Positions 29,279 to 41,735 are shown, numbered from the stretch's first letter. The stretch is 64,000 bases of DNA from Paenibacillus sp. 1011MAR3C5 (GCF_003591485.1 NZ_QZCF01000009.1:1-64000); one strand, 5' to 3'. The notes: a model not told the origin generated them from the sequence alone. Numbers and translations: made by a program.

Positions 29279-30397
29279 ATGCGTTTGCTACCGATTTCGC
29301 AGTGCGCGCCTGGGATGAAGCTGGCCAAGAAGATTTTTTCCGAAGACGGTATCGTCCTTCTTAGCAATCATATGGAGTTAACGACACGTCTCATTGCTCG
29401 GCTCGAGCAATGTGGCGTTCAATATGTATACATTGAAGATCCAAGAACGGCGGATGTTGAGGTGGCGCCTATCATTAGCGAGGATACGTTCCGGATGGCC
29501 ATTAAGGAAATCCGCACGAGTTTCCGCGAGATGATGGATCGTCCCAAGCACCGGAAAGGCGTGACGTATCCCTATATCGCCCAGCCGTTCAAGAACTTAA
29601 TGAATTCCATTATGGACGACTTGTCCAATCATAAAGACGCCATGATCATGCTGATGAACATGGGGACCGTGGACCACTATTTGTTCCAGCATTCGCTGAA
29701 TGTATGCGTCTATACGACGCTGCTTGGCCTGTCGAACGGGTATTCACGGGAAGAAGTCATGACGCTCGGCATGGGAGCGCTGCTTCATGATATCGGCAAG
29801 ACACAAATTTCGACGAATGTGCTCACGAAGCCGGGCAACCTCAGCGTTAACGAGTTCGAGATGATGAAGCGGCATGCGCAGCTTGGCTATGAGCTGCTCA
29901 AGGATGAACCGAATCTGCCGCTGCTGGTTGCGCATTGCGCATTCCAGCATCATGAGCGGCTGGATGGAAGCGGGTATCCGAGAGGCATCAAGGGCAACGA
30001 GATTCATGATTATGCGAAGTGGATCGGCCTTGTCGACTCCTATGACGCGATGACGACCAACCGTGTCTATCGTGCGCCGATGCTCCCTCACGATGCGATG
30101 GAGAGGCTGTATGCCGGCACAGGAACGCTGTACGAGCAGCGTATGCTGCAACTGTTCCGCGATAAGGTAGCGATCTATCCGATTGGCATTTCCGTCAAGC
30201 TGCATACGGGCGAGAGAGGCGTAGTCGTCGACTTGAACAATAGTTATCCGCATCGGCCTATTGTACGGGTCTTGTACAATGAAGGTGGCGAGGAGCTAAA
30301 AGTTCCTTATGAGGTGGATCTGTCGAAGCAGCTTACCGTCATGATAACCGGTGTGAACGATGAGGATCAGAATGTGCCGCTTGTATCCGGCATTTGA
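29279..30397 (+). CDS. HD-GYP domain phosphodiesterase (c-di-GMP)
   Basis: A protein of 372 residues, paralogue of the gene at 23455. The N-terminal domain starts LLPISQCAPGMKLAKKIFSE. The HD-GYP domain is at about 130-310: HSLNVCVYTTLLG, LLHDIGKTQISTNVLTKPG, MKRHAQLGYELL, QHHERLDGSGYPRGI and GLVDSYDAMTTNRVY. A C-terminal PilZ-like or beta segment (VKLHTGERGVVVDLNN) follows. All metal ligands are kept. The ATG follows AAAGGGGAAGGACCGAGAAA. It is monocistronic, with a Spo0A-type box and TATAAT upstream and a terminator downstream. Confidence 0.92.
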   Translation: MRLLPISQCAPGMKLAKKIFSEDGIVLLSNHMELTTRLIARLEQCGVQYVYIEDPRTADVEVAPIISEDTFRMAIKEIRTSFREMMDRPKHRKGVTYPYIAQPFKNLMNSIMDDLSNHKDAMIMLMNMGTVDHYLFQHSLNVCVYTTLLGLSNGYSREEVMTLGMGALLHDIGKTQISTNVLTKPGNLSVNEFEMMKRHAQLGYELLKDEPNLPLLVAHCAFQHHERLDGSGYPRGIKGNEIHDYAKWIGLVDSYDAMTTNRVYRAPMLPHDAMERLYAGTGTLYEQRMLQLFRDKVAIYPIGISVKLHTGERGVVVDLNNSYPHRPIVRVLYNEGGEELKVPYEVDLSKQLTVMITGVNDEDQNVPLVSGI

Positions 30398-30415
30398 CAC
30401 ATTTGGATAGGATTA

Positions 30416-30441
30416 GGGAGGGGCCGCAAGGCTCCTTTTTC
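30416..30441 (+). terminator. terminator after HD-GYP gene
   Basis: GGAGGGGCC-GCAA-GGCTCC is followed by five T. Confidence 0.75.
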
Positions 30442-30602
30442 TTTGCCGCAATTGATTCGTTTTCCGAGGGTATCGGATCTAATGCGGTTGTTCATCTTCG
30501 AAAGGTTCGCTAGCGCTTTTCTTTATTTGCTTCCTTTACCGTCTGACATTACAATGGTAGAGATGCGTTATTACGAGATTAAGAAGTCAGGTGTTGAACA
30601 AG

Positions 30603-31760
30603 ATGAACATGCTACATACAGAAAATGACCAATACCGAGGCCCCGCTGTCCATCAGCTTGCCCCGTTAACCCCCAAGAATGATCCGTGGGACCCGATCCG
30701 TTCTCTTCATAAGTACGGAAGCCATCGACTGACCAGCGTGGAGATGACGGTCACGAATCTGTGCAATATGAGATGCGAGCACTGTGCCGTGGGCGATACG
30801 CTTGTAATGGCGGAGCCGGATAAAATTCCGATTCAGGATATGATTCTCCGGCTTGAGGAAGTGGAGCATCTGGAGACGATCAGCATTACGGGCGGCGAGC
30901 CGACATTCTCGGACCGAACCGTAAAGGACTATATGGTTCCGCTCTTGAAATACGCCAGAAGCCGAGGCGTACGCTCTCAAATCAACTCCAACGTGACGTT
31001 GCCGTACAGCCGATATGAGCAGCTTGCTCCCTATCTGGATGTGATGCACATCTCGTTCAATTACACGAATGCGGATGATTTCCATCAGATCGGCTTCGCC
31101 AAAGCGGGACATAGCGTGTCGCGTGATGCGGCAGCGAAGCTATATGACCGAATGATTGACAATGCGCGCAGATTGAGCGAAGCGGGCGTGCTTGTATCGG
31201 CCGAATCCATGATTAATTATCGCACGCATGACAAAATAGATGAAATTCATCAGTTGATCGTTGAGATGGGCTGCCAGCGTCATGAAGTCCATCCGATGTA
31301 TCCGAGTTCGTTCGCCAAGGATCTGCCTGTCATCACGAGAGAACAGATGCGCCGCTCCATTGAGCTTCTTCTTGATAACCGCGATCCCCATGTGTGGATG
31401 CTGTTCGGGACACTGCCCTTCTATCATTGCAGCGACGACAAGGGAGAGCGTGAGCTGCTCACGCGTCTGGCTAATGAGCGGAACGTAACGGTTCGGAACG
31501 ATCCCGATGGACGGAACCGGCTGAACGTCAATTTGTTTTCCGGCGATGTTTACGTGACCGATTTCTCCGACGTGCCTTCCTTCGGCAATATTGCCGATTC
31601 GAGGCTTGACGATATATTCGACAGATGGCTGCAGCATCCGCTGGCTCAAGGGGTGAATTGCCATTGTCCGGCTGCATCATGCTGCGGGCCGAATCTGCTT
31701 GTCAAAGATATGTATTACAAGGATGTTAATTTTCACATGAGAAGTGCCATACTTGAATAG
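30603..31760 (+). CDS. yfkAB: radical SAM protein YfkAB (CxCxxxxC type)
   Basis: A protein of about 385 residues. The SAM cluster CNMRCEHC is at about 54-61, with ITGGEPTFSD behind it. The C-terminal end carries the family mark CxCxxxxC as CHCPAASC followed by CGPN (about 358-369), which may hold a second Fe-S cluster. The conserved lead-in PLTPKNDPWDPI is present. The substrate is unknown: no small precursor peptide gene is seen beside it. The ATG at 30603 was chosen about 10 bases after AGG; GTG 30591 is an alternative. An AI-2E family permease follows 24 bases later, probably in the same operon. Confidence 0.88.
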   Translation: MNMLHTENDQYRGPAVHQLAPLTPKNDPWDPIRSLHKYGSHRLTSVEMTVTNLCNMRCEHCAVGDTLVMAEPDKIPIQDMILRLEEVEHLETISITGGEPTFSDRTVKDYMVPLLKYARSRGVRSQINSNVTLPYSRYEQLAPYLDVMHISFNYTNADDFHQIGFAKAGHSVSRDAAAKLYDRMIDNARRLSEAGVLVSAESMINYRTHDKIDEIHQLIVEMGCQRHEVHPMYPSSFAKDLPVITREQMRRSIELLLDNRDPHVWMLFGTLPFYHCSDDKGERELLTRLANERNVTVRNDPDGRNRLNVNLFSGDVYVTDFSDVPSFGNIADSRLDDIFDRWLQHPLAQGVNCHCPAASCCGPNLLVKDMYYKDVNFHMRSAILE

Positions 31761-31784
31761 AACTTAAGAGAGGAGGGGTACGGT

Positions 31785-32816
31785 ATGTCCATTCGAGCGA
31801 TTGTACTGATTGCAGTCGGTCTGTTCCTGATCTATTTGATGTTTACGGTCGGGGCACCGTTCTTGCTGGCACTAGTCGTGGCGATATTCCTTGAGCCGTT
31901 GAACGGATTTTTTATGAAGCGGCTAAAAGTGAATCGGCTTGTCGCAGCTATTATATCCAGTACGCTATTTACGGTTATCCTGCTCGGACTCATCGTCTTG
32001 CTCGGCATCAAGATCATTGCGGAGCTGATCGCTTTCCTTGAGAAGGTGCCGCATTACTTCGAGAATGCGAATGAATTTGTCGATCAGCTGCTTGTCGATG
32101 CAAGAGGCTTGTATCAGAACATGCCGCCAGATGCGATAGCAACGCTGGAAAATTATTTACTTAAGCTGACGGATACGATCACATCGGTGGTTGGCAAGCT
32201 TTCGTCGACCGTGGTGGCATTTGCATCTACACTGCCTGGCATGTTTATCTTCTTCATCGTATTCCTCGTTGCAGTCTACATGTTCAGCTTCAGCCTGAAT
32301 ACGATGAAAGCATCGGTTCTGTCGTTCTTCGATGAATCTTCCCGATCGCAGGTCGATCAGGTGTTGAACAATCTGAGAAAATCGATTTTCGGATTTCTCC
32401 GTTCGCAAATTATTTTGAGCGGGTTGACGTACATCATATCGCTGGCGGGACTGCTGATTCTGGATGTGAAATATCCGATGGCGATCGCGCTGCTTATCAT
32501 TGTCGTCGATATTCTGCCGATTCTGGGAACCGGCTCCGTTCTTGTCCCATGGGCATCGTATCTCATCTTGACCGGCGATCTGTTCACGGGTGTCGGGCTT
32601 ATTGTGCTGTTCCTGTTCATTACGGTATTCCGCCGCATTATTGAGCCGAAAATTTTGGGCGATTCCATCGGAATCGGCGCTTTGTCTGCACTGATCAGCC
32701 TTTATGTCGGCTTCAAGCTGGTCGGTGTGATCGGCGTCTTCATCGGTCCTTTGGTCGTCATTGTCTATATGGCGGCGAGGCAGGCGGGCCTGTTCCAGCA
32801 AAAAATCAAACTGTAA
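31785..32816 (+). CDS. AI-2E family transporter (YhhT/PerM family)
   Basis: A protein of 343 residues with seven or eight predicted membrane helices. An N-terminal pair (4-28, 60-80), a long soluble loop (about 85-145) and C-terminal helices with FGFLRSQIILSGLTYIISL, ILPILGTGSVLVPWASYLI and IEPKILGDSIGIGALSALIS follow the family plan. Members export small molecules or act as Na+(Li+)/H+ antiporters; the substrate cannot be told from sequence. The ATG follows GAGAGGAGGGGTACGGT. It ends just before the thiamine promoter. Confidence 0.9.
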   Translation: MSIRAIVLIAVGLFLIYLMFTVGAPFLLALVVAIFLEPLNGFFMKRLKVNRLVAAIISSTLFTVILLGLIVLLGIKIIAELIAFLEKVPHYFENANEFVDQLLVDARGLYQNMPPDAIATLENYLLKLTDTITSVVGKLSSTVVAFASTLPGMFIFFIVFLVAVYMFSFSLNTMKASVLSFFDESSRSQVDQVLNNLRKSIFGFLRSQIILSGLTYIISLAGLLILDVKYPMAIALLIIVVDILPILGTGSVLVPWASYLILTGDLFTGVGLIVLFLFITVFRRIIEPKILGDSIGIGALSALISLYVGFKLVGVIGVFIGPLVVIVYMAARQAGLFQQKIKL

Positions 32817-32823
32817 CCAGAGG

Positions 32824-32853
32824 TTGACACCCGTTGTCATTCAGCGTTATAGT
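32824..32853 (+). promoter_or_regulatory. sigma-A promoter of the thiamine operon
   Basis: TTGACA, 18 bases, TATAGT, ending 13 bases before the riboswitch. Confidence 0.85.
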
Positions 32854-32866
32854 CTAACAAGGAAAT

Positions 32867-32953
32867 CCACTAGGGGCGCCGTAAGGCTGAGATAAAGCAT
32901 TTGCTTTGGTCCCTTTGAACCTGATCTGGGTCATGCCAGCGTAGGAAAGTGGG
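32867..32953 (+). promoter_or_regulatory. TPP riboswitch (THI element)
   Basis: P1 is CCACT/AGTGG. The conserved blocks are GGGGCGCC, GGCTGAGATAAAG (pyrimidine sensor), CCCTTTGAACCTGATCTGGG and TCATGCCAGCGTAGGAAAGTGG. TPP binding is expected to turn off thiC and the following genes. Confidence 0.97.
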
Positions 32954-33089
32954 ACAATCGGCAATGCTTATGCCAGCCGAATATATCGCGAGCGGTATCG
33001 TGTATGGATGTATGTTGAACTGCGCTTCACGCCTCATCGGCTGAGCCTGCGATCATTCATAGGACGATGTTCGCTGCAGCGTCCTCTAA

Positions 33090-36047
<2,958 letters not shown>

Positions 36048-36051
<4 letters not shown>

Positions 36052-36899
36052 TAGAGAGACAGTGGAGCGACTTTGAGCTGTACGTCATCACCGCTTCTGC
36101 CAATTATCCTGGCAGAGATTTGATTGAGGTGATGGAGCAGACGCTGATTGGCGGTGCTGGAATGCTGCAGCTTCGCAATAAGACAGGCTCGCGGGAGGAA
36201 GTGCTTCACGAAGCGACGGCGCTGCGGAAGCTGACCAGAGCGTACGGTGTTCCGTTCATTGTAAATGATTACGTCGATATCGCCATTCAGGTCGGTGCGG
36301 ATGGCGTACATATCGGCCAAGACGATATGCCGATGGCGGAGGCTCGCCAGCTGCTGGGTCCCGGCAAGCTGATAGGGGTATCGACCCACAGCCTGGAGCA
36401 AGCGCTGAAGGCGGAGCGGGACGGAGCGGATTATATCGGCGTAGGTCCCGTATATCCGACGAATACGAAGCCGGGAAGAGCAGCGGTATCGACCTCCTAT
36501 GTATCGGAGGCTGCAGCGCATATTGGCATTCCGTTCGTGGCAATCGGCGGCATTACGCTTGACAATGCCGACTTGGTGCTGGAAGCGGGCGCTCGACGCC
36601 TATGCGCCGTGTCCGCCATTGTCGGCAGTGAAGATCCCGCTGCCGCATGCCGCTCCTTTTTAGACAAGATAGCCCGTTGCAAAACAAAGGAGAGAAGAAC
36701 AGTCACCATCAGACTGAACGGAGAGACACGCCATACTTCGGCAGGCAATTTGGAAGAGTTGGTGAGGGAGCTTGGTCAAAGCCATAAGCGGATTGTCGCC
36801 GAGCTGAACGGCGCTCTCGTCTCGAAAGGCATGTGGGCGGATACGGCTATTGAACCGGAAGCGGATGTCGAATTGATACAGTTTGTTGGAGGGGGCTGA
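36048..36899 (+). CDS. ThiE-ThiS fusion (thiamine-phosphate synthase / sulfur carrier)
   Basis: A protein of 283 residues. Residues about 1-205 are ThiE, the TIM-barrel enzyme joining HMP-PP and thiazole phosphate ([64 protein letters not shown]). Residues about 218-283 are a ThiS ubiquitin-like domain ([29 protein letters not shown]) ending in a free Gly-Gly-Gly, which ThiF can charge. A basic linker (KTKERR) joins them. GTG 36048 has GAGGAGG 8 bases upstream. No separate thiS was found in the operon. Confidence 0.94.
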
Positions 36900-36903
36900 T
36901 CGC

Positions 36904-37728
36904 ATGACGGCAAAGTACGATTCGGCTGTCTTCCGGCTTGGAGGGAAGGAGCTGCGTTCACGTTTTTTTCTCGGTACGGGACGGTTCCCGAGCCCGGCTG
37001 TCATGCAGCAGGCATTGGAGTCATCCGGAGCGGAAGTGATCACCTTTGCGGTGCGGCGGGTAGATCTGGACAGCTATGAAGACGACTCAATCCTGCAGCA
37101 TCTGGGGGAGAGGGGGCTCCACTATTTGCCGAATACATCCGGCGCAAGCACGGCGGAGGAAGCGGTACGGATTGCGAGACTGGCACGTGCCGCAGGCCTT
37201 GGCAATTGGATCAAGATCGAGATTAGCGGCAGTCCGGTGACGCTTCTGCCCGATCCGATCGAGACGCTGAGAGCTACGGATATTTTAGCAAATGAAGGAT
37301 TTGTTGCGCTGCCCTATACATCTGACGACCCCATTCTATGCAAGCGGCTTGAAGAAGCGGGCGCTGCAGCGGTTATGCCTGGCGCTTCGCCCATTGGCAC
37401 AGGACTCGGCTTGCTAAATCCGTATCACTTGGGACTGATTATCGAGGATGCAAGAGTGCCGATCATTGTAGATGCCGGCATCGGATCGCCGAAGGATGCA
37501 GCGGAAGCGATGGAACTGGGCGCTTCGGCCATTCTGGCGAATACGCCTGTAGCCAAGGCAAAGGACCCGGTCAAGATGGCGCAAGCCTTTGCCATGGCGA
37601 TTGAGGCGGGACGGCTGGCAAGCGAGGCGGGCAGAATACCGAAGAAGAAATACGCATCGGCAAGCAGCGATCCCGCCGGCTCCTTATTCCAGCATACTCC
37701 CTTAAGTTATAAAGGGGAGGGCTGTTAA
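36904..37728 (+). CDS. thiG: thiazole synthase ThiG
   Basis: A protein of 274 residues, TIM barrel. It condenses deoxyxylulose phosphate, dehydroglycine and ThiS sulfur to the thiazole ring. Motifs are [62 protein letters not shown] (Schiff-base Lys), [31 protein letters not shown] and [14 protein letters not shown]. The ATG at 36904 follows GGAGGGGGCTGATCGC; the longer frame reaches back into thiE/S. The stop overlaps the thiO start (TAATG). Confidence 0.96.
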   Translation: MTAKYDSAVFRLGGKELRSRFFLGTGRFPSPAVMQQALESSGAEVITFAVRRVDLDSYEDDSILQHLGERGLHYLPNTSGASTAEEAVRIARLARAAGLGNWIKIEISGSPVTLLPDPIETLRATDILANEGFVALPYTSDDPILCKRLEEAGAAAVMPGASPIGTGLGLLNPYHLGLIIEDARVPIIVDAGIGSPKDAAEAMELGASAILANTPVAKAKDPVKMAQAFAMAIEAGRLASEAGRIPKKKYASASSDPAGSLFQHTPLSYKGEGC

Positions 37729-38858
37729 TGCCGCAATCGGTCATTATGCTAGGCGGCGGCATTATCGGCTTGTCTTGCGCATTCGAAGCAGCTCTAAGGG
37801 GCTATCGGGTTATTGTACTGGAAGCCGGTAACTTCGGAGGCCAGGCATCGGGCGCTGCGGCTGGCATGCTGGCTCCTTATTCGGAGAATACAGATCAGCC
37901 GGATGCCTTCTTCCGGTTATGCTTGCAAAGCCTGAATCTGTATAAGCCGTGGGTTGAGAAGGTAGAGGCATACTCCGGCATGTCGACCGACTGGGTCAGA
38001 AGCGGCAGCTTGAACGTCTTCCGGCATGAAGCGGATCTGTTTCCCTTATGGTCCAGAATAAGATGGCATAATGAATGGGGGGCAAAGGCGGAGCTGGTCG
38101 AGGGGGCTGCGTTGCGGGAGCTGGAGCCGGGGCTGTCGCATGAGATTACGGCTGCCCTATATTGCCCGGAAGAGAGCCATATCTATGCGCCAGGTCTCGT
38201 AGCGGCGCTGGAGACAGCATGCCGCAAGCTCGGCGTGAAGCTATACGATTATGCCGGAGAGCTGCTCGATCTGGCATTCCATGAAGCATCCGGCGTGACC
38301 GTGCGGATGGCCGGAATCCCCGCAATAAGCGCCGATCGAATTGTTATTTGCTCAGGGGCTTGGTCAGGCGCGCTGGAGCGCTGGCTGAACATTTCTCTTC
38401 CGATTCATCCCATCCGCGGGCAAATTTGCTCCTATGAAAGCATGCCCGATGATTTGCGCCATATGATCTTCTCCAGTCAGGCTTATTGGGTGAACAAGCC
38501 GATGGGCCGGATCGTCTGCGGAGCTTCTGAAGATGTTGCTGGATTCGATTCCTCGGTTACGGATAGAGGCATCGAGAGGCTGATCCGTGCAAGCGAGCGC
38601 TGGCTGCCTCATCTGACAGACAAGAACACGGCTCATCGCTGGGCGGGACTCCGGCCTGCCACCATGGATGGACTGCCGCTGATCGGAAGCGTCGAGGGCA
38701 AGCCCTCCGCCATTATGGCATCGGGACACTATCGCAATGGCATTTTGCTTAGTCCGGTGACGGCCATGCTTGCTTGCGATCTGCTGGACGGACGCACAGA
38801 GTCTTCGCTGATTACGGCGTTTTCGCCAAATCGATTCACAGCGCTACGGTCTGTATAA
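37728..38858 (+). CDS. thiO: glycine oxidase ThiO
   Basis: A protein of 376 residues, FAD-dependent DAO family. It oxidises glycine to the imine used by ThiG. The dinucleotide fold is VIMLGGGIIGLSCAFEAALR (residues 5-24), followed by ASGAAAGMLAP and, at the C-terminus, RWAGLRPATMDGLPLIG and SGHYRNGILLSPVTAML (FAD contact). Last gene of the operon; no clear terminator follows. thiD and thiM are not present here. Confidence 0.95.
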   Translation: MPQSVIMLGGGIIGLSCAFEAALRGYRVIVLEAGNFGGQASGAAAGMLAPYSENTDQPDAFFRLCLQSLNLYKPWVEKVEAYSGMSTDWVRSGSLNVFRHEADLFPLWSRIRWHNEWGAKAELVEGAALRELEPGLSHEITAALYCPEESHIYAPGLVAALETACRKLGVKLYDYAGELLDLAFHEASGVTVRMAGIPAISADRIVICSGAWSGALERWLNISLPIHPIRGQICSYESMPDDLRHMIFSSQAYWVNKPMGRIVCGASEDVAGFDSSVTDRGIERLIRASERWLPHLTDKNTAHRWAGLRPATMDGLPLIGSVEGKPSAIMASGHYRNGILLSPVTAMLACDLLDGRTESSLITAFSPNRFTALRSV

Positions 38859-38906
38859 CGATCATCTGCCTTATACTTATCTTTCACCCAGCAGGACGGA
38901 TATCCA

Positions 38907-38934
38907 AACCTTCGCGAGGAAGAACCATATACTA
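38907..38934 (+). promoter_or_regulatory. candidate sigma-K promoter of the GT-D gene
   Basis: AACC, 15 bases, CATATACTA, matching the sigma-K pattern mACm and CATAnnnTA. It lies about 40 bases upstream of the start. Confidence 0.4.
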
Positions 38935-38975
38935 GGGGATAAGAGTCTTTAACTTATGGATCGTGGAGGTATGAT

Positions 38976-39704
38976 ATGATTTCGAATATTCTGGATGAGG
39001 ATCTTCTGAGCAAAGATGAGATTGTGGAGCGCCTGAAGACGGCACTGATAAATAAAACCCCGTATTGTCTCGTTCGTATTGGGGATGGAGAAAATTTCGT
39101 GTTGTCGCAGGATTCCGTTTATACGATGGAACAGACGCTTGGCCAGCTGTGGGTGAAAGAGGCGAATAAAGGAAGGAAGGGTGTGCGCTTCCCCAATATT
39201 CCGGTTCGGGACCAGCTGGTAGAAGCGATTCGGGAAGCGGATATTGTCGGCATTCTTGCCAAAAACGACAAGGTGATCCGTGCTCATCCCAATCATAAGC
39301 GTGTATTGACGAACCGGATTTTCAACCACTTCGAGCTTATGCCGCAGGCAGTCTGCAACGCAATCGTGAATAGGGAACTGATCTACCATAAGCCGTTTTG
39401 GGAGATGCTGCATGAGCAGAACAGCCGGGTTGTGCTCGTTTCCAGATGGGCTGGCGGGACGAAGCAGCGGCTGATTAGGCCGCCTTATCATTTGCAAGTG
39501 CCATTCACCTTGCCATTCGAGCGCAACGAAATGATGGCGGATACGCTGGACATTTTGGAGCAGCGCAAGGATGAATACGATATCGTGTTATGCTCCTGCG
39601 GGATTAATGCGGTCATATTGGCCCATCAGATTAAGAAGCGAATCGGCAAGATCGGCGTGGATTTCGGTATTGGCTCGCAAATTATTTCATCTGTCAAAAT
39701 ATAG
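38976..39704 (+). CDS. GT-D fold glycosyltransferase
   Basis: A protein of 242 residues. The segment CLVRIGDGENFVLSQ (about 29-43) is the hallmark of GT-D (DUF1792) transferases, in which the DGE carries the catalytic acidic residues. Other conserved parts are RAHPNHKRVLTNRIFNHFEL, VVLVSRWAG and LCSCGINAVILAHQIKKRIG. The first described GT-D enzymes build glycan chains on Ser-rich surface adhesins. Here it may act on a spore- or cell-surface protein; the acceptor is unknown. The ATG follows GTGGAGGTATGAT. It lies near the surface-glycan locus that starts at 41833. Confidence 0.8.
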   Translation: MISNILDEDLLSKDEIVERLKTALINKTPYCLVRIGDGENFVLSQDSVYTMEQTLGQLWVKEANKGRKGVRFPNIPVRDQLVEAIREADIVGILAKNDKVIRAHPNHKRVLTNRIFNHFELMPQAVCNAIVNRELIYHKPFWEMLHEQNSRVVLVSRWAGGTKQRLIRPPYHLQVPFTLPFERNEMMADTLDILEQRKDEYDIVLCSCGINAVILAHQIKKRIGKIGVDFGIGSQIISSVKI

Positions 39705-39708
39705 CGGT

Positions 39709-39746
39709 AGAGGATGGCCCGCGCTTCAACAAGCGGGCCATCCTCT
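39709..39746. terminator. bidirectional terminator between GT-D gene and fabH
   Basis: A perfect 14-bp stem AGAGGATGGCCCGC and its complement with a 10-base loop. Confidence 0.8.
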
Positions 39747-39751
39747 ATTCA

Positions 39752-40771
39752 TTATGGCAACTGCCAGCGAAGCACAACGCCGGCTTGCGTCAGTCCGCCA
39801 CCGAAGCCATGAAGCAGGAGCGTGTGCCCGGCCTTCACTCTGCCGTCCCGAACCGCATCATCTAACGCGAGCGGGATGGAAGCTGCCGATGTATTGCCAT
39901 ATTTCGCTATACTGGACAAAGCCTGCTCTTCGCGAAAGCCGACTCTTTCACATAAGGCGTCAATGATCCGTTGATTGGCATTATGCGGGATAAACCAGTC
40001 AATGTCTTCGGGCTGCAGGCTGCATTGCTGCAGCAATTCGCGAACTCCTTCAGATACCTGGCTTACTGCCCAGCGATAGACCTCTCGGCCGTTCTGTACG
40101 AGCTTTCCGCTGGTCTGAATGGCATAGTCCCCGATGGAAGCGGACAGATTGCTCAAGTAAACATGTCTCCCGCCATCTCCTTCAGTATCGGAGTAAGCTC
40201 CCAGCATAGCCCCATTGCCGTTCCCCGCAAGTTCCAGCAATACCGCACCTGCGCCGTCTCCGAACAAGATGCATGTCGTACGGTCTGAATAATCCGTAAT
40301 TTTCGTCAAGGCATCCGCCGCAAGCACGAGCACCTTCCGGTACAAGCCTGACAGAAGCAGTCCGTTCGCAAGCTGCAAGGCAGCGGTGAAGCCTGCGCAT
40401 GCCGCTTGAATATCTATGGCGCCGCATTGCTTGATATTGAATCTGGCTTGTATGGTAGCTGCCACACTCGGGAAAATAGTGTCAGGCGTAGACGTCGCTA
40501 CAATAATATAATCAACGTCACTCAGCTCGGAGCCGTACCGCTCCACCAAATTGTCGACGGCTCCTGCGATGAGATCGGATGTAAACTCGTTTTCTTCGGC
40601 TACGCGCCGCTCCTTGATGCCGGTCCGCTGCACGATCCATTCGTCGTTCGTGTCAACCATTCCGGCAAGATCTTCATTTGTTAATCTGCGTGCAGGCACA
40701 TACGTACCTATTGCGGTGATGACGCTGTTGGATACAAAGGATTGACCGTTGTTGCGTGCGGATGAAGACAT
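39752..40771 (-). CDS. fabH: beta-ketoacyl-ACP synthase III FabH
   Basis: A protein of 339 residues. It condenses acyl-CoA with malonyl-ACP to start fatty acid chains. The catalytic triad is complete: C125 in AACAGFT, His in IPHNANQRI (about 265) and Asn in KYGNTSAASIP (about 295). The N-terminal WIVQRTGIKERR is typical. The ATG follows AGAGGTGTTAAT. It stands alone rather than with fabF, so it may be an extra or specialised FabH. A FapR operator and a consensus promoter lie upstream. Confidence 0.95.
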   Translation of the reverse strand: MSSSARNNGQSFVSNSVITAIGTYVPARRLTNEDLAGMVDTNDEWIVQRTGIKERRVAEENEFTSDLIAGAVDNLVERYGSELSDVDYIIVATSTPDTIFPSVAATIQARFNIKQCGAIDIQAACAGFTAALQLANGLLLSGLYRKVLVLAADALTKITDYSDRTTCILFGDGAGAVLLELAGNGNGAMLGAYSDTEGDGGRHVYLSNLSASIGDYAIQTSGKLVQNGREVYRWAVSQVSEGVRELLQQCSLQPEDIDWFIPHNANQRIIDALCERVGFREEQALSSIAKYGNTSAASIPLALDDAVRDGRVKAGHTLLLHGFGGGLTQAGVVLRWQLP

Positions 40772-40792
40772 ATTAACACCTCTTTCGCCAAA

Positions 40793-40811
40793 ATTAGCAC
40801 CAGATACTAAT
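40793..40811 (-). promoter_or_regulatory. FapR operator
   Basis: ATTAGCACCAGATACTAAT is a near-perfect match to the FapR palindrome ATTAGTACCTGGTACTAAT. It lies just downstream of the fabH -10, so FapR would repress until malonyl-CoA releases it. A partial second half-site (GATACTAAT) lies at 40816-40824. Confidence 0.85.
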
Positions 40812-40824
40812 ACTTGATACTAAT

Positions 40825-40853
40825 AATATAGTAGCTGTATTGCCAATTGTCAA
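40825..40853 (-). promoter_or_regulatory. sigma-A promoter of fabH
   Basis: On the minus strand: TTGACA (40853-40848), 17 bases, TATATT (40830-40825). Confidence 0.85.
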
Positions 40854-40936
40854 CGGACGTATAGCCGCAGGCGGATTGACAAACGCTATAGCCAAGTCTG
40901 AATAAGGCTTTGATTACAGGAACGGGAGGTTGGCCA

Positions 40937-41683
40937 ATGCGGAAAAAAATGATGACGCTGACGGCTGGCGTTGTGCTTAGCGCTATGCTTGGCGGCTGCG
41001 GAATGGAATTTCAAGGCGACTTGGGCAACAAAAACATCCGGCAGAATTCAATCCGATACGATTCAAGCGGTTCATTGATCAAGGACAAGCGATTTGCCGA
41101 TGATGGCATGAACGAGCGCAACCGGGTGAACGGAAGACATTTAAGAAGCAATAATCTCGTCGGTTCTCATAAAAATTACCGTATCGAAATGAGCAGGGCC
41201 ATCGCTGATAAGTTAACCGAAATCGACACGGTTCAATCATCCTCCGTCATGTTGGCCGATGATAATGCCTATGTTGCTGTATCGCTGGATGGGGGCGGCT
41301 TGACGATGCAGTCGCAAAACCAAAACTCCGGCCGGACACATATCGGATTATTCAGCAAGGACGGCGCGCAGACGGGCAAGCGTATGAGCAGCCTGTCTAC
41401 CGGGGAAGATAAGCTAACAGAAGAGCTGAAGGCTCAAATCGCCAGTATCGTAAAGGAACTAAGACCAACCATCGTACACGTCTATGTATCCGCCAACCCT
41501 GAATTTGTAGGCAGAATGGCCGCCTACATGAAAGACGATGAAATGGGCTATCCGGTGCAGAACTACATTATGGAGTTCAATGGGCTTGTGGAGCGCGTGT
41601 TCCCTGTGGTCCAGCCGCTAACGACAGATCGCGGCATCTTAAAAACGACAAGCGTATCAAGAAAATACAGAATTCTTGATTAA
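40937..41683 (+). CDS. YhcN/YlaJ-type sporulation lipoprotein
   Basis: A protein of 248 residues. The lipobox is LGGC (Cys about 22) after a short signal (MRKKMMTLTAGVVLSAM). The mature protein has the YhcN/YlaJ pattern: RIEMSRAIADKLTEIDTVQS, SSVMLADDNAYVAVSLD, LTEELKAQIASIVKELRPTI and VHVYVSANPEFVGRM. Members are found in the spore inner membrane and influence germination or outgrowth. The ATG at 40937 has GGGAGG 7 bases upstream. It is divergent from fabH and ends with its own terminator. Confidence 0.85.
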   Translation: MRKKMMTLTAGVVLSAMLGGCGMEFQGDLGNKNIRQNSIRYDSSGSLIKDKRFADDGMNERNRVNGRHLRSNNLVGSHKNYRIEMSRAIADKLTEIDTVQSSSVMLADDNAYVAVSLDGGGLTMQSQNQNSGRTHIGLFSKDGAQTGKRMSSLSTGEDKLTEELKAQIASIVKELRPTIVHVYVSANPEFVGRMAAYMKDDEMGYPVQNYIMEFNGLVERVFPVVQPLTTDRGILKTTSVSRKYRILD

Positions 41684-41698
41684 GAAGGACGTTAGCAA

Positions 41699-41735
41699 GA
41701 AAAGGCTGACCGCCGAATAGGCAGGTCGGCCTTTT
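41699..41735 (+). terminator. terminator after the YhcN-like gene
   Basis: AAAAGGCTGACC and GGTCGGCCTTTTT flank a 12-base loop. Confidence 0.85.
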
